Assembly (NCBI GenBank): GCA_003833135.1
Contig: QZLH01000209.1
Location: forward strand, 1 to 64,000
Origin: Oehlia diaphana
Lineage: Eukaryota > Glomeromycota > Glomeromycetes > Glomerales > Glomeraceae
Direction: 5' to 3'
DNA: 64,000 bases
How positions within the stretch are numbered: position 1 is the first letter of the stretch; every line of letters begins with the position of its first letter. The translations under genes and the position numbers were made by a program. The notes under the pieces are model-generated. The model worked only from the letters and a program-made list of their open reading frames with translations. It searched no databases and was not told the DNA's origin. Below are positions 23,286 through 35,238 of the stretch, one piece after another.

Positions 23286-25964
23286 GGTAATACCTTATGA
23301 TATTGTACATATATATATATAAGTTACTAATTTGATATAATCTAAAATTCCAAGATTCCAAATATTTGTGTCATTACATCATATTTTGTTTTTCAACAAA
23401 TATTAATTTTAGTAAAAAATCGTGAGAATCGCGAAGAAACATGATCCTTTTACTTATAGGATCTAAATTACAGAAGGTAAAAAAAAAAGAAAAAAATATC
23501 AAATCAAAAAAAGATTAAAGATACAATTTATTAATAATTAAATGTGATTAAAACGCTTAAAACTTAAAAGAATAATGACAAACATTATTAAATATAATAA
23601 ATATAATGAAGTTTTAAAGTTATATCACTGGGACATCAATTAAACTTCATTGGTGATGTAAATAATTGATAAATTATTAAAAAAGCAAAATATATATAAT
23701 AATATCAAATACGCCAATTTACTAGTGTGCATCTAATCACTTGTTTGATTACTTTGATATACTGATTGATAACTTGGAGCAATATCATTGGTGAATATCA
23801 CAATATTAATAATGACAATAACGCGAAAATTTTTTTTTTTTGAAATTTCAGACGCGAATTTTTCGCGATCACGTTACACGTTACCAAATCGAATACCATA
23901 ACCTAAAAACATCAGAATTTATTAATTTATTAGGATACTTACATTTAATTTAATTAACGCTTGCTCGGTAATTAACCAAAATAATGCGATGTTTACATTT
24001 AATATAGTATAAAATCATCTCCCGAAAAATCGTGTTATTTTTATTGATTCGGAAAATCAATTCATTGATCCAATCGATTATTAACTCCGTATTACTATAT
24101 AAATCTTAGTCTAAAATAGTTTAAACTGGAAAGTTTATCTATAATTATTTAATTTTTGATAAGTTTCGGACGGGTTTGTAACAACTTTTTTTAATGTGTC
24201 AATTATATTATAAGTTACACCATTGACAAAGATCATTAATGGGTTATGATAACTATGATAACCACCAGCGATTATTTACGGATTGACAGTGCATATTAGA
24301 AAAGATCAGGTTCCTTTCCTCAACAAATATTTTTAAAACAATAGTATAAATAAATAAAAAAATAATTTATATTTATATATTGTAAAAATGCGGTGACATT
24401 TTCTGTAATATGAATTCACCTTATTTAAAGATAAAAATCATGTTATATAACATCCATTCTCCAACTTTCGTCGTTTCATTTGCTTTCTTTTTTTTTTTTT
24501 TTAAAAAAAAAAAAAAGTTCCTTCGCAGAAAGTTATTTCTCTTTTAAGGAATTATTATCGTAATCTCTTTTCGGATTCACTTTTCGGAACTTGTTCTGAA
24601 ATGATGGTAAAGAAGGTTACGAAATCTACCGTAAAGGATTACTTAACAGGTTTCATTTGTAAAGTTTTTCACAAATCAATCGATTCATTTAAAAAATAAT
24701 GCATGAAAAGAAAATGAAGGAAGAAAAAAGGGGGTAAAAATTACAATCAAATAACTAAATGAAGAAAAATCAAATGAAAGCAAAACGAAAATTTACGTCA
24801 TAATCATCAACAATGCACAGATTTTTTTTTCTACTACTTCCCATTTGTAAATTTTAAACAACGCGTTTTGGTGGGTATATTTTAAATAATAACTAAAAAT
24901 GGTTCTCCATTTAAAGGAAATAAAATGGAAACAAAGGAAATATAATATGATTACGTGATCTTAATGATAGATTAAATAATGATTTATATATCTTATTTGA
25001 ATCTAAAAATTTTACGCGTAATCTCGGTTATAGAAGGATCTAGTTTTTTTTTATCACCCCATTCTCCATTTATTTTACTATATCTAATTGTCAAAATTTT
25101 TTACTGTCGATTTTCTTAATTATCACATGAACAAAACATGTTTATGTCACGTGATAATGTACGCAAATTTTTTTTTGTGGCGAAATTTTCCGTATTTAGG
25201 GTCACAAAAAACCTCGAATTTAGGAATGTTTGATTAAACATTTAAACATGTGATATATCCCTGTTATCTAACACTAAGAAACCGGAATTCGGCAATTAAC
25301 GTACATCTTTATTTACTATTTATTTTTAGAGTAAAACATTTTCCGCCTTCCAAGATAAATAAAAATAATCCCACTAACCATTTAAAAATGTTCATTAGGG
25401 ATTCATGCGTGTAACACAGGTTACCTTTCTTTTAAATATAATCAAATATAATTACTATTTTTTGTTTTATATATATTCGATATTATCACATCATCTCGCA
25501 GTACTTTTTCTATTCTTCACATCCCAAGAGTTTTTTTTTTTATATTACGTATTACATAATATATTAATAAATAATAAAATGTGAACAATCTTGACTATAA
25601 ATAACTTACAAATGAAGTAAAAAAAAAAAATGTTCTATTTTTTTCCAAGAAAAATCATATATATAAAAATACATTTTTCCATTTCATTCATTATTTTGGA
25701 ATAATCTTTTTTATTTTTTTTTTTTCCTAATTTTCTAATCGAAAACGTAAACGGAAACAAGTATTATATTAAAATTCTTGGCTATAAAAAAAAAAAAAGC
25801 CGTTTGAAATTTATAAATATATATAATTAATTTATTAATTCTTTTTTTTTTTTTTTCACGGCTTAAAAAAAAAACTCTTAAAAAAAAAAAAAAAAAAAAT
25901 CAGTTGTATTAAGTAAAATAATACAATAAATAAAATAACCATAAAATAAATATATTATTATTTT
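23195..25964. other. Intergenic region with long poly-A tract
   Basis: A nearly pure A run of about 65 nt lies at 23220-23284. Other T-run/A-run pairs occur (for example 24491-24516). No ORF or RNA gene is supported. The right end abuts the assembly gap. Confidence 0.45.
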
Positions 25965-26645
25965 NNNNNNNNNNNNNNNNNNNNNNNNNNNNNNNNNNNN
26001 NNNNNNNNNNNNNNNNNNNNNNNNNNNNNNNNNNNNNNNNNNNNNNNNNNNNNNNNNNNNNNNNNNNNNNNNNNNNNNNNNNNNNNNNNNNNNNNNNNNN
26101 NNNNNNNNNNNNNNNNNNNNNNNNNNNNNNNNNNNNNNNNNNNNNNNNNNNNNNNNNNNNNNNNNNNNNNNNNNNNNNNNNNNNNNNNNNNNNNNNNNNN
26201 NNNNNNNNNNNNNNNNNNNNNNNNNNNNNNNNNNNNNNNNNNNNNNNNNNNNNNNNNNNNNNNNNNNNNNNNNNNNNNNNNNNNNNNNNNNNNNNNNNNN
26301 NNNNNNNNNNNNNNNNNNNNNNNNNNNNNNNNNNNNNNNNNNNNNNNNNNNNNNNNNNNNNNNNNNNNNNNNNNNNNNNNNNNNNNNNNNNNNNNNNNNN
26401 NNNNNNNNNNNNNNNNNNNNNNNNNNNNNNNNNNNNNNNNNNNNNNNNNNNNNNNNNNNNNNNNNNNNNNNNNNNNNNNNNNNNNNNNNNNNNNNNNNNN
26501 NNNNNNNNNNNNNNNNNNNNNNNNNNNNNNNNNNNNNNNNNNNNNNNNNNNNNNNNNNNNNNNNNNNNNNNNNNNNNNNNNNNNNNNNNNNNNNNNNNNN
26601 NNNNNNNNNNNNNNNNNNNNNNNNNNNNNNNNNNNNNNNNNNNNN
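25965..26645. other. Assembly gap (681 N)
   Basis: Unknown sequence. It lies 13 bp upstream of the start codon of the next gene, so that gene's promoter and possibly further 5' exons are hidden. Frames spanning the Ns are meaningless. Confidence 0.99.
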
Positions 26646-26658
26646 ATTTTTTTAACAT

Positions 26659-26807
26659 ATGGCAACGATTTATTATTGCCAAATTTGTGAAGAACTTATA
26701 GTGGATGAAGATGAATTACCTACAGTAGGAGATTTTTGTTCAAGAAAATGTGGAAAACTTTTTGATAAATATGGGTAAATTTTTTATATTATCGTATTAT
26801 CATCGTT

Positions 26808-26842
<35 letters not shown>

Positions 26843-26869
26843 CTTTTTTTTTTTTCCTTTTTTTTTTTT

Positions 26870-26924
<55 letters not shown>

Positions 26925-28396
26925 TATGTCTCTATGCCTCTATACCTCTAATTCTAATAATTTTAATAATTCTTTTTATTTTTTTTTCTTTTTTATTTTT
27001 TAGTTTGGAAGGGGGTAAAAAAGAATTTAGAAAGAAGGGAAAAGATAATGAAAATCAAGTAGCAAATAATGGTCCTGTTAGAAATTTGCCAGCAGAATCC
27101 ATTCCAGAATTAACTAATAAAAATTCACTAAAAAAGAAAAAATCTAATGTTGATGATGATAAAAATGTTGTTTTTAAGAATGGTAATTCTTTTTTTACTT
27201 TTATTGGTAAAAATAAGAGTAAACCTGATAATAGTAAACAAAAAGAATACGATGATTCTTTGGAATATTTTAGAAAACAAAGTGAAATTGAACATTCAAT
27301 GAGAGATGTTCCTGATAAATCTACAGGAAACATACCTGATAATACTATTAATAAACAAAAAGAACAATTAAATAGACCATCACCTTCTCATGTATCAGAA
27401 AATAAGAGAATTGCAACACCACCTCCACCTCCCCGTGTAGAAAATAAGAGAATTGCAACACCACCTTCATCTCCCCCTGTAGAAAATCAGAGAATTGCAA
27501 CACCACCTCCACCTCCCCCTCCCCGTGTAGAAAATAAGAGAATTGCAACACCACCTCCACCTCCCCGTGTAGAAAATCAAAGAATTGCAACACCGCCTCC
27601 ACCTCCTCGTGTAGAAAATCAAAGAACACCAACACCTCCTCCTCCTCATGTAGAAGATCAATTACAAGCAGAGAACCAATCATCATTATATCCAGAAATA
27701 ATACCAAATAAGTTTCCAATAGAAGACTTCGAAAGTCTTGATATTAATGATACTAGTGAACCTCCTCCATCTTATGATGCACTTTTTCCTGATCCTCCAC
27801 CTCAACCTGTAAATGTGGTGAAACCGTTACCTATTCAACCTACTGAAAAGAAACCTATTGTTACTGATCAAAAGAAGCCTATTGTTACGGATCAAAAGAA
27901 ACCTATTGTTACGGATCAAAAGAAACCTATTGTTACGGATCAAAAGAAACCTATTTTTACTGATCAAAAAAAACCTATTGTTACGGATAAAAAGGAACAT
28001 AATAACAAAGCAGTACCTCCACTTTTACCTCCAAAAGTTCCTCCAAAAGTTTCTATTCCAACTGCAACGAGAGACATCACACCACCACAACCACAAACCC
28101 GCCCTTATTCGAATCAATTCATCCCCAATAATCTCTCTCCAGATAGTAGTAGCTATCAACAGTATTATTTTCAACAATTTCAACAATTTCAACAGCAACA
28201 ATTTCAACAAAATCCACATTTTCAACACAATCCATACTTTCAACAAAATCCATATTTTCAACAAAATCCACATTTTCAACAATCACAAGGTAATACTCCA
28301 AATGATACTTTCATTAAAGATCAGGAATCTCTCCCTTCAACGGTTTATCCTCCTCCATTTTACACTACTAGATTTAACAAAAATAATGGTGCATAA
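26659..28396 (+). CDS. Pro/Gln-rich protein with N-terminal CxxC...CxxxC motif and PPxY motif; function unknown
   Basis: Exon 1 (26659-26774) encodes MATIYYCQICEELI and then FCSRKCGKLFDKYG, a C-x2-C / C-x3-C arrangement that could bind zinc. A 229-nt intron dominated by T runs follows. Exon 2 (27004-28396) brings the total to 502 aa. Exon 2 is low in complexity: a Lys/Asn-rich part, about six repeats around RIATPPPPPRVENQ (27400-27640), the segment PPPSYDALF with a PPxY motif (about 27760-27790), six KKPIVTDQ repeats (27848-27995) and a Phe/Gln/Asn-rich stretch with QQNPYF repeats (28170-28280). PPxY motifs bind WW domains, for example in Rsp5/NEDD4 ubiquitin ligases, so an adaptor role is possible but inferred. 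The family is not recognised. Confidence 0.7.
26812..26921 (+). repeat. Poly-T tract inside an intron
   Basis: More than 100 nearly pure T with rare C/A inside the single intron of the Pro/Gln-rich gene. Length is likely unreliable in assembly. Confidence 0.9.
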
Positions 28397-30188
28397 ACAT
28401 TTTTAAACTATTTTTGAACTGGTCTATATATATATGTAGTCATTACAGTATTTGTTATTCTTACATAAATTATATAAAGACGAGGTTCAATCATAGTTAT
28501 TGCGTGGCGCAGTATTCTGTCTTCGCTATAAATCAAATATTTATTTATTTGTAAATAAGATTACGTTTCAATTTATGTAAATTCGATTTTGTATCACATG
28601 AGAGTACGTTGATGTCGTTACTCCTTTTTCATCTATATTAATTAATCGACTATTTCATAGATTAGTTGTGCCTACTCTTTCTTCATTATCACCATAAATA
28701 GGTCTATTTCATGCCCTTTTGCTATATAATAACGAAAAGAAAAAAAATTTGACACTAAAATTTTTCTTATCATTTTTACTGGTGGTATCTTTGAAATTAT
28801 TGGTAGTATAAATTAATTTTAAAGATAGAAGAGGATTTGTATAAAAATTTAGCAATAAATTAATAATAATAATATTGTAATTTTATATAAATATTCATTA
28901 TATATTTTAATTGGTACAGCGAAAATGGTTTAAACCTGTTAAAAATATCTGATGCCATTCATTCATTTACACAATGTAAACTTGATTTATCAAATTTATT
29001 ATGTAAATTAGAATTAAAGAATATTAGCTATCGTCGCATAATATAAAAAAAAACAAATGTTTCTCTTTGTCCCATTTTTGTCATTACATTTCTTTTTTTT
29101 TTTAAAAAAAAATTACTTATTTATTCATTGGTTTAAAATAATAATTAAATATAATAAATTTATATTGTTTATTTAACAAATAATAATTAATTTATATATT
29201 ATTTTCTAAGATGTACATTATTGTGCTTATGTAAAATATAATCTAATTACCTCAAATGGCTCCGTACGGTTAAATACATTGTATGATATGGTGCTAAAAG
29301 TTGATTACTTGTATCGTATAGTTGACAATTGACCACTACCATACATACAAACTAGATACTCATTACCGTCATGTCATAAGCAGGCTAATTTAATATCCTT
29401 CCCCTACACGCGTATTTAAAATTACCCATAAAAATTTTCTGTGAAAAACTCCGATAAATCTTATTTTCATTCCAAAAAAACTCCGACATATGATCAATTT
29501 TCTAAAAAATTTTTTTTTTTTTTGGGATAATGTCACATGTTACATTTTAATTCTCAAATTCCTTTATTTGATTGGGACTATCATTTATCACACTACATGT
29601 TGAATTTCTTTCATCACAACAATTAATCTGCAAGAAAGCAATTAAAAAACTTTAATTCAAAGTATAGTTTACATTAAAGTACATTGTATTGTTTATGATA
29701 TGCAAGACCTTCAAAGACCAAAGATTATATGAGCTGCAATGTAACCCATCAGGGTTTCGATTATATCTAAAATCAATATTTTAAACAAAGAGATATAGTA
29801 GTAACAAAAAAGAGATATCCGAAATCGGCATCTTCCGGTAAAAGAAATGTATATCTTCCATACGCACGAATTGTCTTAACTCTTGGGTAGTTCTTGGTAA
29901 TTATATGCTAACTTAATTGTATTAATTAACATGCTGCACAACAATAGTGGATATTCCTATATATAGCGAAATTACAAAGAATAATGTATTACATGAAACG
30001 GATTTATTATTTGCATGTATTACATGCTCAATTTTAGGTAACATCGCTTAGAAGGAACATACATTTACATATGTTAATCTTTAAATTAATTAATGGTTTA
30101 TTAAATCTATTATGATATTTATATATATATAAAAGTTATTATGATTATAATAAAAGATGAAACATGATATATATATAATATAATTAAT
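28397..30188. other. AT-rich intergenic region before the Hsp70 array
   Basis: About 1.8 kb with no supported gene. It lies 3' of the Pro/Gln-rich gene and 3' of Hsp70 copy A. T-run/A-run pair at about 29090-29112. Confidence 0.45.
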
Positions 30189-32604
30189 TTAATCAAATTC
30201 TAATTTAAAAGTAGTATGATATTCTTCGTTATTTTGTTTGTTCTTTGCCGTAGCTCTAATCTCCATTTCACCGAATCGAAGAGTATATAACACTGATCGG
30301 TTTATACCAAGATGAATATCTAAAACCAAAAAAAAAAAAAATATTAAATTAAATAAAATTAAAATTAAAAAACTTTAAAAATTTCATAAATAATTTAATT
30401 ATTAGTTTACCTGGCATGTAAACACTGAAATTACCGAGTAATTCAACACCTGGTTCATCACAATATTTTACAGATTTATCTCTCGATACATAAATATCCA
30501 TATCCATGCTTCTTTGTTCTGATAATGTGAAAAATAGTTCATTAAAATTAAAATAATATAATAAAATAAATAAATAAATAAATAAATTTTCAAGCACGTA
30601 CCAGGTCGTGCAACAGTAAAACTATGAGAAACTTCTTCATCGACATCAACATGCTTCCCTTTTTCTGCCAAGGTATAAAATTTATAAATTCTTCCATCTT
30701 TTCCTTTACGTTCTTTCGGATCACCAGGTCGCCAAAGAGGAGAGGTTTTTGTACCATAAGTATATTTTAATACACGTGATTTAATTATTTTAGTATTGAG
30801 ACCGTAATCAACAGCTCCACGTACAATAGCAGCAATTGGTTGTTTTGGTACAGAAATATTTGATACTCTATTTTTAAATTCTTGTTTAACTCTTGTTTGT
30901 AAATATTTTGATTCACTAAATCCTCCAACTAAAAACATTGCAGAACATTTATCACTGGTAGAATTAAGTTGGTCTTTTATCAGAGTTATAATCTTGTTTA
31001 CTACAGGATCAAACATTTCTTTAACATCCTTGTAATTTAATTCAATAGACCAATCAATATCTTCTAATTTATCTTTAAGTGAATCTGAAACATATTGTTT
31101 TATAGCTGGACATACATCTTCTAAATCAAAATCATATGTCCTAAAACTTGATTTTTCTCCATTAAATAATAATTTAACATGTTTACAAAATTCTTGTATC
31201 ATATATTGAAATTGATTATAATGCTTCTTTCTTAATAGTTCTATTGCATTTGCTCCTACTTTTGTTGCAAGGAATTTTATAAATTCTTGATCTACATATG
31301 CTCCTCCACAGAATCCTCCTGTACGTTCTGTAGTTTCTCCTAATTTATTCGTGCTAACTACTTTACGTCTTGTTAAATCTACAGTTCCGCCACCACAATC
31401 CACAATTAAGAACGATGCTATTTAAAAAAAAGAAAAAAAGAGTGATTAAATAATTTTCTAAAATAATAAATTTTTTTCTTTTTTTTTTTTTTTGAAAAGA
31501 ATCCATACTTCCTACAGGATTGTCGAAATGTTCAGATAAAGTTCTCATACAATAAATCGCAGCAGCTTCGGCTAAATTAAAAAAAAAAATCGGTTTAAAA
31601 GGTTATTAAATTAAACCAGTCGAATTAACTAGTCGAATTTAGATTATTTTAACTTACGTTCGGTAGTGAACTGTAGACGATCAGTGTGAAGGTCATTAAT
31701 TAATCCTGCATTATATATACATTCTCTCATAATACTTTTGGATTTCTCTGAAAATTCCGCGGGGACCGTAATAATAATTTTAGCTTGTGTCATAAAATTA
31801 ACACCCGGCCATCTTGTTGTAACTGTTTCTTTTATAAGCTGTAATTATTTTAAGGGAAATTAAATATGTTGTGAATTTGAAGTAAATTTTAAATAACTCA
31901 AATTCTTTACCTTGCCTATATGTTTACATAAGAGATATAATATATTAATATTAATTATTAAATAATTCTTAAAAATAAAATTCTTAAAAATGGTTAAACC
32001 GGTTAAATTTAACTTACCCATTTCACGAAGATAATCACTGATGGCTTTTTTATAACTCAAACTAGGAGGTAAAATAGGTTTTTTTTCTTCGGGTATATCG
32101 CCTAAATGTAATTTGAATAATTCTATAGGTTTAGGTGGATTACTAGTACGATCCTTTTTTCTTTGACGTTTTGCCAATGCTGGACTTCCCCATGCATCAA
32201 CTTGAAGAAAATCTTCATCATATTGTAATACTGTATTGGTTTTTAATACACCAATTTGTTCTGGCCATGTATCATTTGTTATAATTTCAGGATTAGCTCT
32301 ATTAGCATATGCAAATCCCTATAAAAAAAATTTTCAAATTGTTAGGAGTTATATATAATATGATAATCGGAAATGAAATATTCTATAAAGATTTCTTCTT
32401 ACTGAATATGTTGTTCCAAAATCTTTTTTTTGATAATTTTCATTTTTATAAATTTTTTTTTAAAAAAGAAAAAATAAAAATAAAAAGATTAATTATTAAA
32501 AAAAAAAAGATTTGCTTAATATATGTATAAAAATAATATATGGTATTAATTATCAATCATTATGTACCTATACCAACGACCACACGAGTATCGTCATAAG
32601 CCAT
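30189..32604 (-). CDS. Hsp70-like ATPase, HSPA12-like (array copy A), nine exons
   Basis: Exons 32568-32604, 32403-32422, 32018-32318, 31911-31915, 31658-31838, 31509-31571, 30602-31417, 30411-30518 and 30189-30319 total 1662 nt (553 aa). The actin-fold ATPase signatures are present: phosphate-1 loop DFGTTYS (20-nt exon 2), phosphate-2 DCGGGTVDLT and adenosine-site LVGGFSESKYLQ. The C-terminal part is short (EQRSMDMDIYV, LRFGEMEIRATAKN) with no canonical Hsp70 substrate-binding lid and no EEVD. That resembles the HSPA12 branch rather than cytosolic chaperones. Exon 4 is 5 nt (GCAAG), needed to keep the frame (EMG-K-LIKE). Exons 7-9 are split by two introns that all plus-strand copies lack. 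The gene is divergent from copy B with 450 bp between start codons. Confidence 0.88.
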
Positions 32605-33054
32605 GTTTCAACTTATAATTTAAGAAAAAAAATATAAAGTTTTTTCTAGAATCGGATCTAAAATGGAAAAAAAAATTTTTTTTTTTTTTAAAAAAAAAAA
32701 AAGAAAAGAAGAACCGAAACAATTAAATTTATGCAACTGTTCTATATAAATAAATTTATTGTACTTGCTTATAAAAAGTATTTCATTTTCATAGTTGCTA
32801 TTTTTGTAAAATAAACTGTACTGCTGTACGCCAAAAATTGAAACAAACGTTGATCGTCGAATTTCTTTTTTTTTGGCCGCATCGGAGCAAATGAATTCAT
32901 TCTCCGGAAAGAATATTACTTATCACACCGGCGTGAAATTCAACGGGATTGTGTTACGGTTTATCAAAAAATTGAAAAACAGGATGCTTTTGTGAACTAT
33001 AAATAGGAAGGCTGATGCTAATAACAAAACCACAATATTTTTTTTTAAAAAAAT
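32605..33054. promoter_or_regulatory. Shared divergent promoter region between Hsp70 copies A and B
   Basis: The B side carries the array's promoter cassette: tctccggaaa at 32901-32910 and TATAAATA at 32998-33005, about 50 bp before the ATG. The A side shows only T/A runs and no matching cassette. Confidence 0.55.
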
Positions 33055-35183
33055 ATGGATATTCGTGTAGTGGTTGCTATAGGTAAGAAATTTTACAAGT
33101 ATTTTTTTTATATATAATGAAATATGAAATATAATGATACTAACAAATAAATGAACCATTAATTTTAACAATCAGACTTTGGAACCACATTTTCGGTAAG
33201 ATTGTCATAAAAATCTGAGTTAATATAATTAATTTTATAATAATTAAAAATATTATTAGGGTTTCGCATATGCTTATCGATCAAGACCCGAAATTATTAC
33301 AAATGATTCTTGGCCTCAACAAATTGGTCCATTGAAAACTAATACAGTTCTTCAATATGATTCCAATTGTCAAAACGTTATTAAATGGGGAAATCCTGCT
33401 TTGGCCCAAAGACAATCTCGTAGAAGTAGAGATTCATCATCTTCAAAAACTGTGGAACTTTTTAAACTTCATTTAGGAAATATTCCACAAAATGAAAAAC
33501 CTCCACTTCCTAGTCAATTAAATTATGAAAAAGCAATAAGTGATTATTTACGCGAATTAGGTAAACAAATTAAACTTACAAATTATGTAATTAATAATTT
33601 TTGATTCTTACTTGTAGTATGATAAAACATTTATTATGTAGGAAGGGTATGTATATTAATTTTTTTTTTAAAAAAAATCAAAATAGTTATTTATAATTTT
33701 ATTTTAACAGTTGATTAAGGACACTATCTCTACTCGATGGCAAGGGATAAAATTCTTTGAACATGTTCTTCTCGTTATAAGCATTCCAGCGGAGTTTGAC
33801 GATCGTGCAAAAGATACTATGAGAAAATGTCTCCATAGTGCTGGATTGACGAACAGTAAAGAGTCAAATAAAGTTGAATTTACAACTGAACGTAAGTCAA
33901 TGATAAAATTCTATTTTTTTTAAAAATAAGGTATTCACCATTTTTATCTAATATTATACTCATAATATTTAGCTGAAGCTGCTGCAATTTATTGCATGCG
34001 AAATCTTGAAGAACAGAATAAAACGATCCCAATTAATGGTTAGCGCTTTCTTTTTGCATTTAATGTGAAAGAAAAATACTCTTGTTGACATTATATATTG
34101 TATTAATCTTTAGCGTCATTTATGGTTGTTGATTGTGGAGGTGGAACTGTAGATCTTACAACCCGTAAATTATTGAGAGATAACAAACTTAGTGAAATCA
34201 CTGAACGAACTGGAGATTTTTGTGGTGGATCTTATGTCGACAGAGAATTTATTAAATTTCTTAGTCGTAAACTTGGTCAATCGACTATAGATCTGCTTAA
34301 AGAAAATAATTATGGTCAAATGCAATACATGATACAACAATTCTGTCAAAAATCGAAATTTCATTTTACTGGAAATAAAAATGATTTTAATTCTTTTGAA
34401 TTTGATATTGAAGAAATTTGTCCCGTTTTAAAACAGTATTGTAAGAAAGATGTTAAAGAAAAAATGGAAGATAATGATTGGATTATTGACATAAATTTTG
34501 AAGATATAAAATCTATGTTTGATCCAGTTGTTGGAAAGATTATTAGATTAATTCGTGGGCAACTTGATTCTAGTAAAGATAAATGTTCTGCTATATTCCT
34601 TGTCGGAGGATTTAGTGAATCAAAATATTTACAAATGAGAGTTAAAGAAGAATTCGGAAGATTAGTTCCATCAATTATTATACCAAAGCAACCTATCGCA
34701 GCTATTGTTCGTGGAGCTTGTGACTATGGGCTCGAAATGAGTACAATAGTGGATCGTACTTTGAAATATACTTATGGAATTAAGACTCATAGAAATTGGG
34801 AATCAGGAGATCCAATAGATCGAAAGAAAAATGTTGAAGGGAATGATAAACCCCAAATTGAGATATTTAGATCTAGTGTTACGCGAGGTACAAATGTAGA
34901 AGTTAATCAGGAATTTTCTGAAACTTATATACCCCTTAAACCAAATCAAACTGAGATGACATTTCAAATATATATTACAACTAAATTAAGTACTAAATTT
35001 TGTGACGAACCTGGTATGAAATTACTTGGTACATTAAGAATAGACTTACCAGATGCTTATCTCGGAAAAAGTCGTAGAGTTGAATTTTCGCTAATTTTTG
35101 GAAAAATGGAACTTGTTGCTAAAGCAAAAAATTTACAAAATGGAAGAATATATAATACTTCTTTTGATTTAGATTTAAACTAA
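33055..35183 (+). pseudogene. Hsp70-like, HSPA12-like (copy B), 1-nt deletion in the phosphate-loop exon
   Basis: Exons 33055-33082, 33177-33195, 33260-33560, 33642-33646, 33711-33891, 33973-34038 and 34114-35183 have the same layout as the intact copies. Exon 2 is 19 nt here instead of 20: it reads acttggaacc where the paralogs read actttggaacc or attttggaacc. This breaks the DFGTTFS phosphate loop and shifts the frame. Summed length is 1670 nt, one short of a multiple of three. All other exons are open and conserved (VVDCGGGTVDLTT, LVGGFSESKYLQ). The 5-nt exon is GAAGG (Gly-Arg) rather than GAAAG (Gly-Lys). It is either a very young pseudogene or a homopolymer error in the assembly, in which case it would be a 556-aa protein. 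Confidence 0.8.
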
Positions 35184-35238
35184 TAATTTGTAATTTAGTC
35201 GTAATATACATGCTTACGTTACTTCTGGTTATATTATA

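Noticed and set aside
25909..26682. Minus-strand frames spanning the first gap
   Set aside because: Almost all codons are N; they exist only because unknown bases contain no stops.
27055..28406. Several antisense and alternate-frame ORFs over the Pro/Gln-rich gene (EVEVVLQFSYFLHGE-like, MLLIKRSLLLRIKR-like)
   Set aside because: Shadow frames of tandem-repeat coding DNA; the chosen frame has the splice-consistent 5' exon and the typical codon choice.
28480..28540. Possible structured RNA around aggttcaatcatagttattg and tggcgcagtattctgtct
   Set aside because: The aggttcaatc string resembles a tRNA B box, but no acceptor or anticodon stems can be paired.
34170..34364. Recurrent antisense frame opposite the Hsp70 phosphate-2 exon (also at 39214, 52022, 58106)
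   Set aside because: Appears in every paralog only because the sense strand is conserved; sequence is the reverse of coding DNA with no independent features.
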